From assembly GCF_043290135.1 (NCBI RefSeq), contig NC_134710.1:143133332-143197331 (forward strand): a stretch of DNA of 64,000 nt, read 5' to 3'. Under the pieces are notes generated by a model that saw only the letters and a list, made by a program, of their open reading frames with translations, ran no database searches and had not been told where the DNA came from. The DNA comes from Rhipicephalus microplus. Lineage: Eukaryota; Arthropoda; Arachnida; Ixodida; Ixodidae. Position 1 is the first letter of the stretch. The number at the start of each line of letters is the position of its first letter. Shown one piece after another: positions 33,473 through 46,284 of this stretch. The position numbers were made by a program, and so were the translations under genes.

Positions 33473-33682
33473 AGTGGGCAGAAACGTGTGGTACTGCACC
33501 TGCACTATACAACCTGGCCTGATTTTGGGGTGCCCGAGTCTCCAGCAGCATTCTTGGCTTTTCTGCAAGCTGTACGGGAGTCTGGGGCATTGGACGTAGA
33601 TGTTGGGCCACCTGTGGTGCATTGCAGTGCAGGCATTGGCCGTTCGGGGACCTTTTGCCTGGTGGACTCTTGTCTTGTACTG
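33473..33682 (+). CDS. PTPN1/2-like: PTP exon D: WPD loop and catalytic [10 protein letters not shown]
   Basis: 210-bp, 70-codon exon, phase 0 at both ends, between GTCATTGCAG and GTGAGTAC. It carries the two catalytic elements of a class I Cys-based phosphatase. The WPD loop ([12 protein letters not shown]) has its general-acid Asp codon at 33521-33523. The P-loop [13 protein letters not shown] has the nucleophile Cys at 33623-33625 and the phosphate-binding Arg at 33641-33643. Both residues are intact, so the encoded enzyme should be active. The exon also encodes HYTTWPD and the helix ending [10 protein letters not shown]. Confidence 0.96.
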
Positions 33683-34767
33683 GTGAGTACATACTTTCAT
33701 ATAATTATGGACTGGAGATAAAAGGTGCTTTCTGTGTTTTAATACTGCTACCATGGTTGAAACCCCAAAAGTGGGCTTGGATTTGCTGTGCCAATCTGTC
33801 AGGTTGTACTTGTTATACTATTATTGTTGTCCACATTGGCATGAATCCGGTGATATGAGACACTGATGTAATGGACAATTGGGTTTAACAGACACCACTC
33901 GCCCTATCTCTCTCACTATCAGCCCTGAGGGCCTCTACTGGAGAGGCTGGCGCTGCAATTGTTTTGTCACAGGTAGGATGCTCATGCTCGCCTTGCTGCA
34001 TAGTTGCTGTTGAACGCAACATTCAGGTGTAATCGTGGTGCGTGGCATTTAGTTCTCAGTGTGGGGAGCATAATTTGGCCAGCTGGAGATATTATCGCCC
34101 ATAAGCAGTGAGTGCTACTGTATTTACGTGATTGTAGGTAGACACATTCTGTCTTTGTTTAAAATTTGAAGTTGGGGGGGCTGTCAGAGAACGAAAACTA
34201 GTTTCAGTCTTATAGTCCTTCTAAATATTATCCCCATGTATTTTTGTGAAGCTAGCTTTCCTTCACAGCTTTTAAGAATTGCCGTGAAGCCACTTTGGCA
34301 CACTAGAATTCGACTTCGGAGGCGACATAAATTTTTCTCATGTTATGTGCTTATACTTCTTTTTTTTTCTTTCCTACAGTTTTAGGGGGGGGGGGAGTCG
34401 ACCTTCATTCGAGTCGACTTACAATCCTATAAATACCGTAGGTTGCATGCAAGCATCTTCTAGTAATAATAATAATAATTTTAAAAATATGGCAAATCCT
34501 ATGTACCTTGGGAATCGATGTTATGCGAAATATGCGGATGGAAGGTGACTGTGTTGTACATTACAATTTTTATTGTGCGAAATGTTACAAAGTGGTGCTA
34601 AAGATGATGTAGAAATGCACGCACAGACGCATGTTAAACAGCCGCTTATGTTGTATATAAACAGTTGTTTACAGTTGTGTAGGGATGCCAAGAGCAACAT
34701 GGATATTAGCAATACAATGAAATCTCGATACAATGAATCTCAAGGGACCGCAAAAAATTATATGTTA

Positions 34768-35860
34768 CCGTAATTGCTCGAATCTAACGTGCACTTTTTT
34801 TCCGGTTAAGCGAGTTCATAAATCGCATGCGCGTTAGAATCGAGCGCGAAAAAAAAAAAAAAAAAATGGATGGGGTCATTCTATTGCCATTGGGATTTCC
34901 AAAATGGCCGCCCGTGCGTCGGCATGGCGCGTCGGCCATTTCTGCCTATGTGTTTCCCGTGTGCGGCACTTCGTACGTGTGCTGAGGAGTTCGTCATCTT
35001 TTAGTGCGTTAGCATCGACGGTATGGAAGGGCCGACTCTAAAAACTCGAGTGCACCTCGATGCCGCTTTTAAAAGGGAAGTCATCGCGTGTGCAGAAACG
35101 GACGGAAATCGGCCGCATCGTGGTCGTTCGGAGTTCCCGAAACGTGCGTGCGGGACTGGCGGAAACAAAAGCAGAAGATTGTCGACAGCAAAGCTTCACG
35201 CAAAGGCTTCAGTGGACCACAGCAGGGTTGGTTTCCGCAAATTGAAGAGCTGCTCGGCGAGTATGTGCTTGAGCAGCGAGCGGCACAGCGACCTGTGACG
35301 ACAGAACTGCTCCAAGTGTGGGCTATGCAGTTAGCCTTAGAAAAAGGGCTAATGCGGAGCCAGTTTAAAGCGAGCAGGTGCTGGCTAACTAACTTTATGA
35401 AGAGGAAAGGCTTTTCCCTCCGAAGGCGAACGGGCATATGCGAAAAGTTTCCGGGAGAGTACGAATAAAAGCTTCACAGTTTTCAGAGGTTTGTCCTAAA
35501 CTTGCGGCACAACAACGGCTACCTGCTTGGGCAAATCAGGAATGCCGATCAGACGCCTCTTTACTTTGACATGCCTGGCACCACAACCGTCGAGAAGAAG
35601 GTGGCGAAGCAAGTTCACGTGCTGAGATCTGTCCATGGTAAAACTACAGTGACGGCAATGCTCTGTTACACGTCAGATGGGCACAAGCTTCCCCCGTACT
35701 TCATATTTAAATGGAAGACGCTCCCGAAAGGCGTCGTTTTTTCGAGTGGTGTGATCGTGCGGGCCAACGAGAAAAATGGGTGCGTGTTGCAATCGATGTC
35801 TTGCTTTTTTTTTTTTCGTCGTGGAAACCGGGTGCGCATTATTTTAAAAAGTTGTTGTAG
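34768..35860 (+). mobile_element. pogo-group element, internally deleted
   Basis: The left end has GTAATTGCTCGAATCTAACG and a subterminal CGCGTTAGAATCGAGCGCG plus poly-A. Near the right end, GCGTGTTGCAATCGATGTC, a T tract and GTGCGCATTATTTT echo the subterminal words in altered form. The internal transposase is truncated, so this is a defective copy. Confidence 0.7.
35023..35790 (+). pseudogene. pogo-like transposase fragment (HTH plus start of DDE)
   Basis: The ATG at 35023 opens MEGPTLKTRVHLDAAFKREV; a frameshift near 35085 leads to ETCVRDWRKQKQKI (HTH), ELLGEYVLEQRAAQRPVTTE and WLTNFMKRKGFSLRRRTGI (CENP-B-like domain). A TAA at 35466-35468 is followed by NADQTPLYFDMPGTTTVEKK (first catalytic Asp), VTAMLCYTSDGHKLPPYFIF and GVIVRANEKNG. 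The remaining catalytic core is gone. Resembles POGK-type transposases. Confidence 0.82.
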
Positions 35861-37574
35861 TGAAAGTTTTAAAAAATATCCACAAAAAATGTGAATTAAA
35901 ACATGTGTCGCCTACTTGTGCTGTGTATGCATTTGCAACCGCGTTATGCTCTAATAAGTGAGAAAAAACAAACATGAAATATTACAGAACCAGTGCATGT
36001 TTATTTGAGAAAGAGCGCAGCCTATCTTGATGTGAGCAGCTCGACTGCTCAAATATGAACTCTTAAGCGTACAAATCCTTCTTATGCACTGCGAAGCGTT
36101 GGCGTTAAATACCGTTTCTTATCGTTGATTGGCGTGCTCTGTTTCAGCATCGTCCTTGCACTCGTGTCTGTTGTGTGAATGTATAGACAAAAGCACGCCT
36201 ATGTCTCGCTCTTATAAAAGACTTATAAAATGTCATTTGGGCACCACTGTGCTGTCATCTGATGCGAGAACAACCAGCGCAAGAGGAAGAGATCGTTGAG
36301 CACTGCCTGTGAAGTTCGCAGCGCATCGCGGGACTCGTGCCAGTGCGGTGTTTTGTGATCGCACAGAGTCCCGTCCCAAAACGAAAAACACTGAGCTCTG
36401 CCGGCCTATAGAATATAATCGCAATCGGCAGGAAAAACTACGAGCCCAGTGAAGTGTACGAGTAAGTAAACTTATTGTGTCTATTCAAGCGTGACTCCAG
36501 CTGTTTCATTTTACAGCAGCAATTTGTGTGCAGTATGCCTGTAGTATGCGGCACAAAACTATTGCCAAACTCTTTCGTAGGCCCCATATCAATAATAGGA
36601 TATACGTATTACGACTCGCGCGTGGATGCACGCACCGCGCATGTTTAGTACAACCGTAACGGCCTGCTATCACGATGCGTGAACTGCGTGTAAAGTATGA
36701 CTTTCGACTCGGTCGAACTGCGACATGCCTTGACAGTCACTAGGCGAATCTACATGTGCTTTGGGCCGGCGTCACCGTAGCATTTTGAAATCTTGTTCTG
36801 GCTGGCACTTTCGCACCACGTGTGCGTTCCGAGTGCTCGGCAGGACTGGCAATTGATACACATGTGGTGCATAAGCATAAGTTCGAGCCAGATTTTAGCG
36901 CTACGTTGATGCCGGCTTGCAGCACAAATTCTGCTTTGTCACAGCCAAGGCACACCGCAGTTAACGCTGTTAGAGTTTCTTTCACTCGAATAATACGTAC
37001 CTGATGAAGTTACTTTCGGAGTCTGCAATGCACATGCTGCAGGTACTTCGGACTGTCAAGAAAGGTCTCCTCGATGTTTCACACGAAATCAGCGTAAAAT
37101 TCCAGCACAGGAACAGCGCGAAACATCCTTACAGCCGCACTCGGGTTGTGAAGTTTCGTGTTTGATTTGCAGAGCGTCTGCTCGCGTGGCAGTTGAGGGT
37201 GTTGTTTCGCCACGCTTGCAACAGATGGCACCACATGCTTTTCAATATGCACCAAGCATTGAGCTTGCTGTGTTCTGGTGTATATGGGTCATATTAGTCA
37301 ACGATGCTCGCATACATGCTTCGTGGTCGTACCGTGTGTAGTGTTCGAGCGTTAGTGAAGCATGCACGGGTAGTCATCGGCGACTTTATCGCACAGGTCA
37401 CTTGCGTAGCATTTTTTATTATCGTAGCAATCCTTTCGGGCTGCTTCCAGAACTCATTTTCAACATTCAACCGCGAACCAAAATGCTAGGAAACAGCCAT
37501 GGAAAAAGTGTTCAGGCCAAGCTGTCTGACGAAAACAAAGGCAACGAATTAAAGCCTTACTCGAAACGCAAGTA
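35861..37574. other. No gene recognised
   Basis: PTP intron sequence, moderately GC-rich near 36250-37000, with no frame or repeat that I recognise. Confidence 0.5.
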
Positions 37575-40287
37575 CAGTTAAACCTGCTTATAACGAACCT
37601 CCATATAACGAATTACTCGATATACCAAAGTTTTTCTATTCCCGGCTGTCGCTCCATAGAAGCACATGTATTTGCCACCTTTATGTAACAAAGCAACAGC
37701 GGGAGACAACCTTGACATAACGAATTTGCCCCACGGAAAATCCAGGAATTTCGCTCCGCATTTTGTCATTTTAGTACGAGTATGTATCTTCCGCGGCTGT
37801 CCCGCCGCCGACCAAGCGCGAAGCGGCGGCGTGAGGCGGGCAGGCGGGCCTGAACCCCATGAGCCTGCGTTGCTGCTGTTCTCGCTGTTGGGTGTGCCCC
37901 CCCCCCCCCCCTAAAAAAAAGAAAAAAAAAACTACTTTTGCGTGTTGCCAGTGCCATGCTTTTAGGTAGCGTCACATCTGTGGGGCCGCGATGCATATGG
38001 AGGGCGCTTTACCGAATAGTTTTCTGTTCCGCGGTGTTGGTGTCGTTCGCTCTTGGTTTTTGACGCCGTGGGCGTATGCATAGTTTCACTGCGCGCGCAT
38101 GGTGTGGCACCTGATAATGTTCAGCTTTGCTTTTTTTTGTGTGATAGCAATTATGTATATGACACTCTCGGTTGGTTTTTTGCCGCCGCCGTTATTCATT
38201 GTGTGTATATATATATATGAAAACTCAAGAAAAAAAAATTGGTTCCAAATCTGCATGTTACACCGCAAATGTTGTCGAAAGACCATAGTCTTGCGTCTGG
38301 AGAGAGTGAACAAAACGTTTATTTGATGTTCTGTGCAAGAAAATCGGTGAATGGTATTCTGCAGGCGCTGCGTTAGAGTGCTTCGAGCGTGTAGCGGAGG
38401 CGAACAAGCGCATTGAGGCACGTTAGACAGAAATGCCATCTGGCAGTTATCTTCGAAAACGAAGGCGTGCAGACCGTGGAGAAAGGTGCGCGCCAGTCTC
38501 GGAGGTGATAAGGTGTAGAACGCAAAGCGACGGGCAGGTGCCACCACCGTGACATCGTAGGAAAGCGTTGGAAACACATTTTTGAGCATCGCGTAGCACT
38601 GTCAGCGCAGCGCTATTAAACGCTACATTCCTCGAAGTTACTTGTGCCTCTTCTAGTATAAATCAGACATACAAAACATCGAAGCGTTGTTGTGGCGCCT
38701 CAGATATGTGCAACAATTGCTTTTTAATTGACAATCGCACAACTATGAATGCTAAACCTTGAGCAATATTGGTTGGCGCTGCAGATGGGGTTGGCCGTTT
38801 GGTGCCGTTTGAGGTATCGTTAGGGCGGACAAACAGACAAGTGTTCAGACAGACAGACAGACCAAAATTTTTCTGTCGAAGTTCGCCAAGAAAGACTATC
38901 GTCTTTACAAAAAGCCACCCGCGCTAGGCGCCAGCTCGTCACGGTGCGCCGACGCGCGCTTATCTCTCACGCGTAGTTTGCCGCGCTAATGGGAATGGGG
39001 GTTAGATGCGTGTGCGCGAGCGCTTATCTCTCGGTAGGAGAATCGTGCGCCTTCGACTTTGACCAGAACGATTGCGTTTAGTTGCCGGGTTCACAAAGAG
39101 CACTTCACTCGCTGGACAGGCGCCATTTGCGAAAAGAGTGCGCCTGAGGCACTTGTGACTTTGCACTAATTACGTTTCGTGCCTCGTTTTCGTTTAAACA
39201 GCGCGTTAAGTGTCGAGCAGTAAATGTTGTTAGTTAGCTGTCGTCCTGTGTTTGTTTTCATGTGTCATTTGTGCGTGAGCAGCGCGCTACACGTTTCGAT
39301 CTGCTTGCCGCGTTACATTCCAAGTTGATGTTATCGCATATATCGCATTCATTGCTTCGCCCTTGCGGCAAAACTGTAACTTAATTTCGGACAACCGTGT
39401 CCTCACCACCGAGGGGATGTCAGATTAGGCGCTGATGGAAACTCTTTGAGACCACGGTGACGACGGATCTTCGGAGGCCGACTCGTCACATACATCCGTT
39501 TTGCGCCGCGCTACGAGTTCGCAAGCTGGTAGATTTCGCGATTGGCCGATTAGTTCTGGAAACACTCAATGCAATGCAATGCAATGATCGCAATAGCAAA
39601 AAAATGTAATTTATAAGAAGTAAGGCTGGCAGCCAACTCTTTTGGATCCGATGTGGCGGAACTCCTACAAAAAGCTGGTGTGAGCTTACGGCTGCCCTAG
39701 GGAGAAGTGCTCTTTTCACACAGTTCCTTCGTGTTGAAACCGCACTGATATTCGCCAAGATAGCAAGTGCGCCAGGGATTGCGACCGCCCTTAAAATCAA
39801 AGTTCATTATTGCTACTCAAGCGATCCCCCCTCCCTGCGTTTCTTGCTTGTTCAAGATGGGTGGTTTACTTTCTGTTTGAGGATGGGACGTCAGTTCTAA
39901 CAACACGCCGGAGATGTTATGCACTTTTCAGGCAATAGGGATGGGCTGACTCATTTGATCTGTGCTTCAGCAGCGCTTGCACGCTTTCACCCGCCCGTGA
40001 GAGTTAGGATGCGCGGGGGCATATGTATTATCAATTTGGACTTCTTACAGAACATGGCGGTAACAGCAAAAACTTGCCGCAAGTGTCCATATAACTGGTA
40101 TCGTCATAATAACGCAGCTTTTTACTGTAAAATAAGTGTTTTGGGTTAGCTCTGCCTTCAGTCCCCCTTTTGTTCAATTCGCGCGTTTATTTTCCAAATT
40201 TTTGTACCGAACCTGCATATAACGAAATCCTCTTTATTACGAATTTTTCCAAGAATTTATCAATCTCATTATATTGAGGTTTAACTG
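37575..40287. mobile_element. pogo-type non-autonomous element (2.7 kb)
   Basis: Left end CAGTTAAACCTGCTTATAAC and right end (other strand) CAGTTAAACCTCAATATAAT, flanked by TA at 37573-37574 and 40288-40289. Subterminal ATAACGAA words repeat inside both ends. No transposase is detectable in 2.7 kb; a C-run near 37900 and a 40-bp GACA-type tract near 38850 are the only simple repeats. Confidence 0.82.
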
Positions 40288-40330
40288 TACCAGGCAATGG
40301 TTATGGCGACAAGGCCCATGTGAACAGGCA

Positions 40331-40377
40331 CGTATTTCTATCTGCCCATGTGAACAAGGCGGGCAGATAGAAATACG
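40331..40377. repeat. Perfect 17-bp inverted repeat (hairpin)
   Basis: CGTATTTCTATCTGCCC at 40331-40347 and its exact complement at 40361-40377, with a 13-nt loop. The words CCATGTGAACA also repeat directly on either side of the left arm. Confidence 0.92.
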
Positions 40378-40387
40378 CGGGTTTTCT

Positions 40388-42574
40388 GATGATGGCGGTA
40401 GTGGCAGGTACAGAACTGGGCATTGATTTTACAGCCGCGAGTGACTTTGAAGTGTTGAAAGAGTTGTGGAGATATAATGGAACTAAAATTCGATATGTTA
40501 CTCTGAAATATTCGGTATTATGGAATTTATGAACGTGAAATATTTTTAGAATAATTAAACCAATGGACATTTGAGGGGGGTTTTATAAAAAGTTGTTTAT
40601 CTGAAAAATATTAATCTGAGGTTTGCTAAAACGAGATTTGAATGTACCAAAAGCAGTACGCTAATATGAAGCACTGGTGCTCACGAGGATGATCGGCCTG
40701 GACACTGTTACATAAATCAACTGCAGCGGGTAGTGCTTAAAGGGGTGGTGCCACGATTTTCGTGGCTTGCGCGTTCTTTACTGCAGGCGTTTCTTACAGC
40801 TCCAGGAAACATGATACATGTATCAAGATTCACTTATTTTCGCTAAATAAATTGATTTCATCTTTCTTTTGTGGACTGTTTCTGGTTTCAGTTTCTGGGT
40901 GCTGAATTCGGCTGACGTGCAAGTGTAGCTTGGTCACGTGGCCACACAAGGCTGTGACGCATGTTGTGTTGAATATCATCTGCTCTCACTTGCTTTTTCG
41001 CACATACGGGCCGCACAAGCACCTGCAAAATAATCGTGTAGCAGCCGTGACGCTTTGCCAGACCCAGTACGTACGTGGCAGAGGTTTCCAAAGGTGACTC
41101 ATCCCACAACAATGGGCGTGTACAAAGGGGGGGGGGGGTAAGGGGGGGGGCACTCTCATAGTCACCTATGAGGGGGGTTGCAATCACAGTCCCACACATT
41201 GACATAATTTATTGACTATGGAGAATGACAGATTCACTGTAAATTACCGAAATAAGAAGAGCACCTGTGTCTCAAATAAATCTCACAGCGAGGTCCCTAG
41301 AAAACAAACATTTTGTAACGTTTACGACCTCACCAAAGGCACTTAGTGTTAACATTGTTATGTTGCTGAGAAGTGTAAGCTAAGGCGAAAAGTAAACTTG
41401 TCACTAGCCACTTCTCACGGACTACCTAATTGCATTGTGCAGTGGCTTAATGAAGACCAAACGAGACGTCACCTTAGTTTTTTGCACTTGGGCAGCGAAC
41501 CCTTAAGGCTGATTCACACTGAGCATTCTGGCCCCCGAAAGTGCTTCAAATCCTCCAATTCGGTGGCGGCAAGATTTGCCGAAAGGGCTCTCTCCTTTCC
41601 GATTGCTCTCAGATCGATTTTCGCGGCGTCTACCGTCAGGTCGATTCGCGACGAACCAATAGGAGCACTAGTCGACGAATGTGAGAAAATGGCGGCCAAG
41701 TCTGACTCTCTTGTCATGTCAGAGTCAAGTAACGTGTGCTTAGTGGAAATGCTAATTGAATTGATGCAAAGCACATTGACAGCTTGCTAAAGGACGACTT
41801 GTGGAGTAAAATAGGAAACGAGCTCAGATTGGACTGGTTAGTAAGAGTCCCTCTGCGTATGTTGCTTTGCTCCTTAAATCGCGATCACCTTGATATGTAG
41901 TTGCCTTTCTCTTCTGAGTTGGAACACGCAAAACAAAAAGGTTAACTCTTCACGGGCGCACTGAAGTTACGAGTCGCCGACATCATCAAGTGAACAGTGC
42001 ATCCACCCCGCGCTCGCCCCATGGTTCACTTGGCAGGTGGCGCTATGGCTGTTCGGCGAGTTCGGCGGTGCGATGCGCATCCAGTGCGAACGACGCTGCG
42101 TTTCGGCGACAAGAGAATTTCGCTCGCTGTAGGAAGCGGATTCAGTAGGAACTAGGGGTTAAATGTGCTTGCTGGACCCAGTTTCAGAATCGACGGTGTA
42201 TCCAAGGGGTGGCGATTGTGGGGAAGGTTGTTCAGCTATTGATGCTCTCTCTTCCCCCCCCCAAATTACCTGCGGCACTGTTCTCACTTTATCAATCTGT
42301 TCTCCTTTGTCATCTGTCCTTTTTGTGGGATGCCATAATTGATCACCGACTGTGCGACTCATACCCAGTAATCGCACAAAATTCGTGAACATGAGGTCTT
42401 GGTAATCCCAATGTTTTGACAGGCAGACTTGTGTTCCTCAAGGCTGCCTTGAAAAAGAGCACCCCCTCCCCTCTTTGCACTTTGATCACTGACCACACTC
42501 CATGCATACCTATTTACTTGGTAAAACTTTTCTTTTTAGAAGACCTTTTTTTTTCAGTATTTGGAAAACTGGAA
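40388..42574. other. Intron with unclassified repeat sequence
   Basis: Contains a repeat-like start (AAAGGGGTGGTGCCACG, 40740), G-runs near 41128-41150, and GC-rich sequence with repeated TCGGCG words at 41520-42120. No coding motif found. Confidence 0.45.
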
Positions 42575-42578
42575 TTAA

Positions 42579-45532
42579 GGGGAGATGCTACTCGAAAAAC
42601 GATTTTCTTTAATAAGAGTCTCAATTTAACACAAATTGGCATACTAATAGAGTTTTTTCTCCTCTTTTCAAATATGTCATTTATTTTCATGTAGATTGCT
42701 TGGTTTTCTTTCTGCAGGTCAGATACTGAAAAATTATGGCCATTGTTATGCAACAATTCTGACCTATCAAAATTTGAGATAAAGCATGCAGATATAGCTG
42801 ACTATGATCCTTTGGAACTGAAGAGTGCAAAAAACTATATAAATTTTGTGTGTAAAAAGGTGAAATACAACAATAAAATAGAAAAATTTACTATGGCTCT
42901 AGTTGCCAAGGGCTTTCAATGTTATGTAATTTTTGAAAAACATAATCAAGCAGCACTGACAATCTGAACAGATACTTGCACTCTATGGGCCTTCATCATG
43001 CTATGTGCAAAATTTCATAGAGGTATGATAATTTTAAGTATACGAACTAGCGTGTATAAGAAGCACCGATCACACAAAACTGCAAAAGGAGAAAAACGCA
43101 TTTGAAAGTTTGAAACCTTTTTTTTTTATCACAGAGTTGTTAGAAATGCATAATCTTTGGCCATAATGTTCAACAGAACTTTGAAAAGCACTGCAAGTTA
43201 CTAGAACTGTCCTGCAGCATAGGTTGTGCCCTCACGGTCCTTGCGAGCACTCTCTTCTAGCCGTGCCCTTTTCACTCCACGACGACGGTGGGCCCTTGCT
43301 TCAGCTGTCAGACGCTCGGACATTCTCTTGATGCGCCTCGCATCGCGGGAATCACTGAAAGTAACTAGATCTCTAGATGGCAGTATGTTGAGCCCTTCCA
43401 GGATGTGCTCGAAAGTAGCATGACCCTTGTTGAACCACAGGATTGCCATAGCTGTGGCAGTCTCGACAACCGTTCGGGAGACAAACTTAGTCTTGGGGCA
43501 AAGTAGCCAAATTTTGCTGTTCAGGGATTCCGATGCGTTCTGGGTTTTCCCTTTGATGCATCGAGCAAGGAGCTTCTCATCCGTTAGCCGCTTATAAATG
43601 GGCAAAACAGCCAATCCCTGTGCTTTTGTCAGGAGAGGTGTGTGGCGTGGTGCAGGTTCACCAAGTGCTTCAGCGCGTTGATGTTTGCACCACGACTCTG
43701 TTCCTGCAGGGCAAAACTTGTGGCTGCCAGCATTGTCAGTAGAGCATGAGTGGAAGTAATAAGCCCATACAGCAGTGTACATATCCTGTACACTCCCCCT
43801 GTTGCTTGTTATGGCAATCTGATAGTATGTTTGGAGCTTCTGAATGGCTGGCTCTTTCATTTTCTGCCCTCGTGGTAATGGCACATGCAGCTTCCGTAGC
43901 GCGGTGCCAAGTCTCTTGGCCACATGATTAGTGCAGTCTTCTTTTTCTATATTGACAGCACCATAGACTTTTGACTCTGCAACTGCACTATATGCTTTGC
44001 TGTCACTGTCACTCAAGAATGTCATGAAATGCAGTGGCGTGTCATAAGTCAATGTTCTCTGCCAAATGCGCATTGCAGCCTCCGTTTCCATGGCATGGGA
44101 GGAACAATCTGCATTTTTTTCACAGACTGGGCCATGGAATGCCTGCCACACTTCCTCGTCTGAGCCCATATCCTTGTGCCTACTGCATGTCAGGCAGTAA
44201 TTTGATATGACCTCGAAGTCTAAGCAGAGGCCAGTATCTAAGGAGATAACTGCGCCAATCCCGTTGTGGCTTTTGTGGCCCCTCTTCTGCCAAGTGCCGT
44301 CGAACATAACAGCCACATCAGTTTCGCCTGCTACTTCTTTCGTCAACTTTCTGGATCGGCGCAAGTTTTCACTCACAGCTGCTATGGCAGCGGTGTGCAC
44401 CTTCTTTGCTATCGAAAAAAATCCTCGGTGGTGCATTGGCTTTGGGAGTCCAATAATGGAGCAAAATCTCGACAATTGCTCATGCCCAATGCCGACAGCG
44501 CGTGCAGCCACCACCGCCTTCACATTTACAGCGAAACTATCTCGGGAGCTCCCACCGTTGGCTCACTCGGCTGCTGCCGTCCGCTGTAACACGCAGTGAC
44601 GTATAGGAGCACCAAAGAACAGTCGCTGAGCATTCGCTGTTTTCGCAATGAAGTTCGAGGAGCGACGAAAGTCCCTTGCGCTTTTCTGCCGGCTCCCGAA
44701 CGGCAAGTTTTTGAATACCGCAAGCAGGGCATGCCGCACCTGCCACAAGTGCCGTCAGCAAGAGGGTGTCGCACAAAGCTGTCGTTGCACAAACCTCATC
44801 GCGCTGTCTTTCGTCTTTTTTGAAGAAGCCGAGCTTCTTTTCCGAAGCACTGACGAAAGAAAGCGCAGCGTCAATCCCTTCATCGCAGCCACTGTCGCTC
44901 GCGCACACGTCGATGCCGCCCTCAGGCCTAGCACACGTAGGCGCGTTCTCGTTCGTCGCCGTCGTTCGGGGCGCTTTACGCCGCCTTCCCTTGAACTTGT
45001 GCTTCGTTCGAAACTTCTGCGGTCTCACGTTGCACTTTTTCGGGCTTGTCATCGCGGAAATATGCGTAGACGCGCAGAAAAGCAGACGGACCAAATGCCG
45101 ATGGCCGCCACCAACACAGCTGACAATGACTCGGTAGCCAATGGCGATGCGGCTTAGGGTGCCGCGCGTTTCAAACCGCTCAAACCACGTGATAAAAAGG
45201 CCTCGTTTTTTTTTTTTTTCGCCCACGTACGAAACTGGTGGTCGTCGGAGCTGTAAGAAGAAGGCCGGACGCAACTTTCCGAACCGATCGCGATGGCGGG
45301 CGGCACTCCGACGGGGAGCAGCGCGCAGTCAAAGATGGCCAATATCGGCGCAAATTCACGAAATTTTGAGCCACCGCGATGCCTTCATACACATTTTTTT
45401 GCATTTTGCGGTTCAAATTTAGTTTTGAAATTTTCACAGATGAAAGAAGAAGGTTTGAATATTACAATGCAATAAAAATCAGAAATACAAGAAATTTCGC
45501 TAAAAACGCGATTTTTCGACTCGCATCTCCCC
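42579..45532 (-). mobile_element. TTAA-flanked Mutator/Kolobok-like element b (2.95 kb), least decayed
   Basis: TTAA at 42575-42578 and 45533-45536. TIRs GGGGAGATGCTACTCGAAAA and GGGGAGATGCGAGTCGAAAA (right, other strand), about 24 of 26 bases matching. The transposase is on the minus strand in two overlapping frames. Same subfamily as element a. Confidence 0.92.
43201..45056 (-). pseudogene. Mutator/Kolobok-like DDE transposase (one frameshift)
   Basis: Minus strand. The N-terminal frame starts at an ATG near 45054 (MTSPKKCNVRPQKFRTKHKF) and includes ACPACGIQKL and LELHCENSECSATVLWCS, a zinc-ribbon-like Cys set, before drifting out of frame near 44560. The second frame (44523-43201, 440 codons from a GTG) resumes at VNVKAVVAARAVGIGHEQL. 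Counting from that GTG: VAVMFDGTWQKRGHKSH has the first Asp (75), FLSDSDSKAY the second (172 or 174), and TQNASESLNSKIW the candidate Glu (332). CxxC and CTNH residues lie between, as in related proteins. The C-terminus is basic (RRRGVKRARLEE). A single frameshift separates this copy from an intact gene. Confidence 0.88.
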
Positions 45533-45997
45533 TTAAGTGCTCACCCAAAAAGTATTTGCTAGTGAAAGGAGAATATCAGTCGGTGCTCATGCTTCAAATA
45601 TTTATTGAGTACAATGGAGCGTCATGCAGTAAGTTGTGGAGATTATTGAATGTGCTATCTATGCAGGCAATTACAAACAGTATGTTCTCATTTACAAGTT
45701 TTTTCCTCGTCTTTAATTGTTAGACAGCTGGCTTTTCGGTTATAATTTTTTAATGGCCTTGTGATATCTGTCATTTGCAGAAACCATATATGTTATGCTT
45801 GCTTTGTCAGTGAAGCCAGACTGTTACACACTTTCGTGCTGAGAACGTGATTAATGGCTGCTCTCTGGATGTTTACTTTGCCTTCTTGTTTACATCACAG
45901 TAGTATTTCCAGCTAGCAATCTAATCAGAATTTTTGCTGAAAATTTAGACATGTCTTCCTCCATGTCATCTTTAAATCCCGTTTTGGCTGTTCCAAA

Positions 45998-46050
45998 CCT
46001 GCTCCAAAACAGACTTTTTCCTGCTCCAAAAATTGCTCCAAATCAAAAAC
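45998..46050. repeat. CTGCTCCAAA decamer cluster
   Basis: Three near-tandem CTGCTCCAAA words in 50 bp. Similar clusters lie at 4398-4470, 10608-10700 and 47385-47455. Confidence 0.8.
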
Positions 46051-46284
46051 TGGCTGGACCAATACTTGAAAGGAATATAAACATCTTCATTTGCAGGCAA
46101 TCAGCCTCTCGCTTTGTGGGAAGAAACGAAGAAAAATGAGCGTTATTTTCACTCTTGTTATTTTTTTTCTTGCATCATCTGGCTCTCAAAAGGAGCACGT
46201 GATGCCCATGTGTTCATCCCATATTTTCTTGTGCAACTTAACATTGAATGCCCACTTATTCAATTTTTGCGGAATTCGTGCAGT

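Noticed and set aside
38086..38589. 167-codon minus-strand frame
   Set aside because: Inside the pogo-type non-autonomous element; no similarity to a transposase or other protein that I know.
44526..44792. Separate 88-codon minus-strand gene
   Set aside because: Alternative frame over the frameshift in the element b transposase; overlaps the better-supported frames.
44648..45157. 169-codon plus-strand Arg/Ala-rich frame
   Set aside because: Antisense of the transposase in element b; composition follows from the opposite strand.
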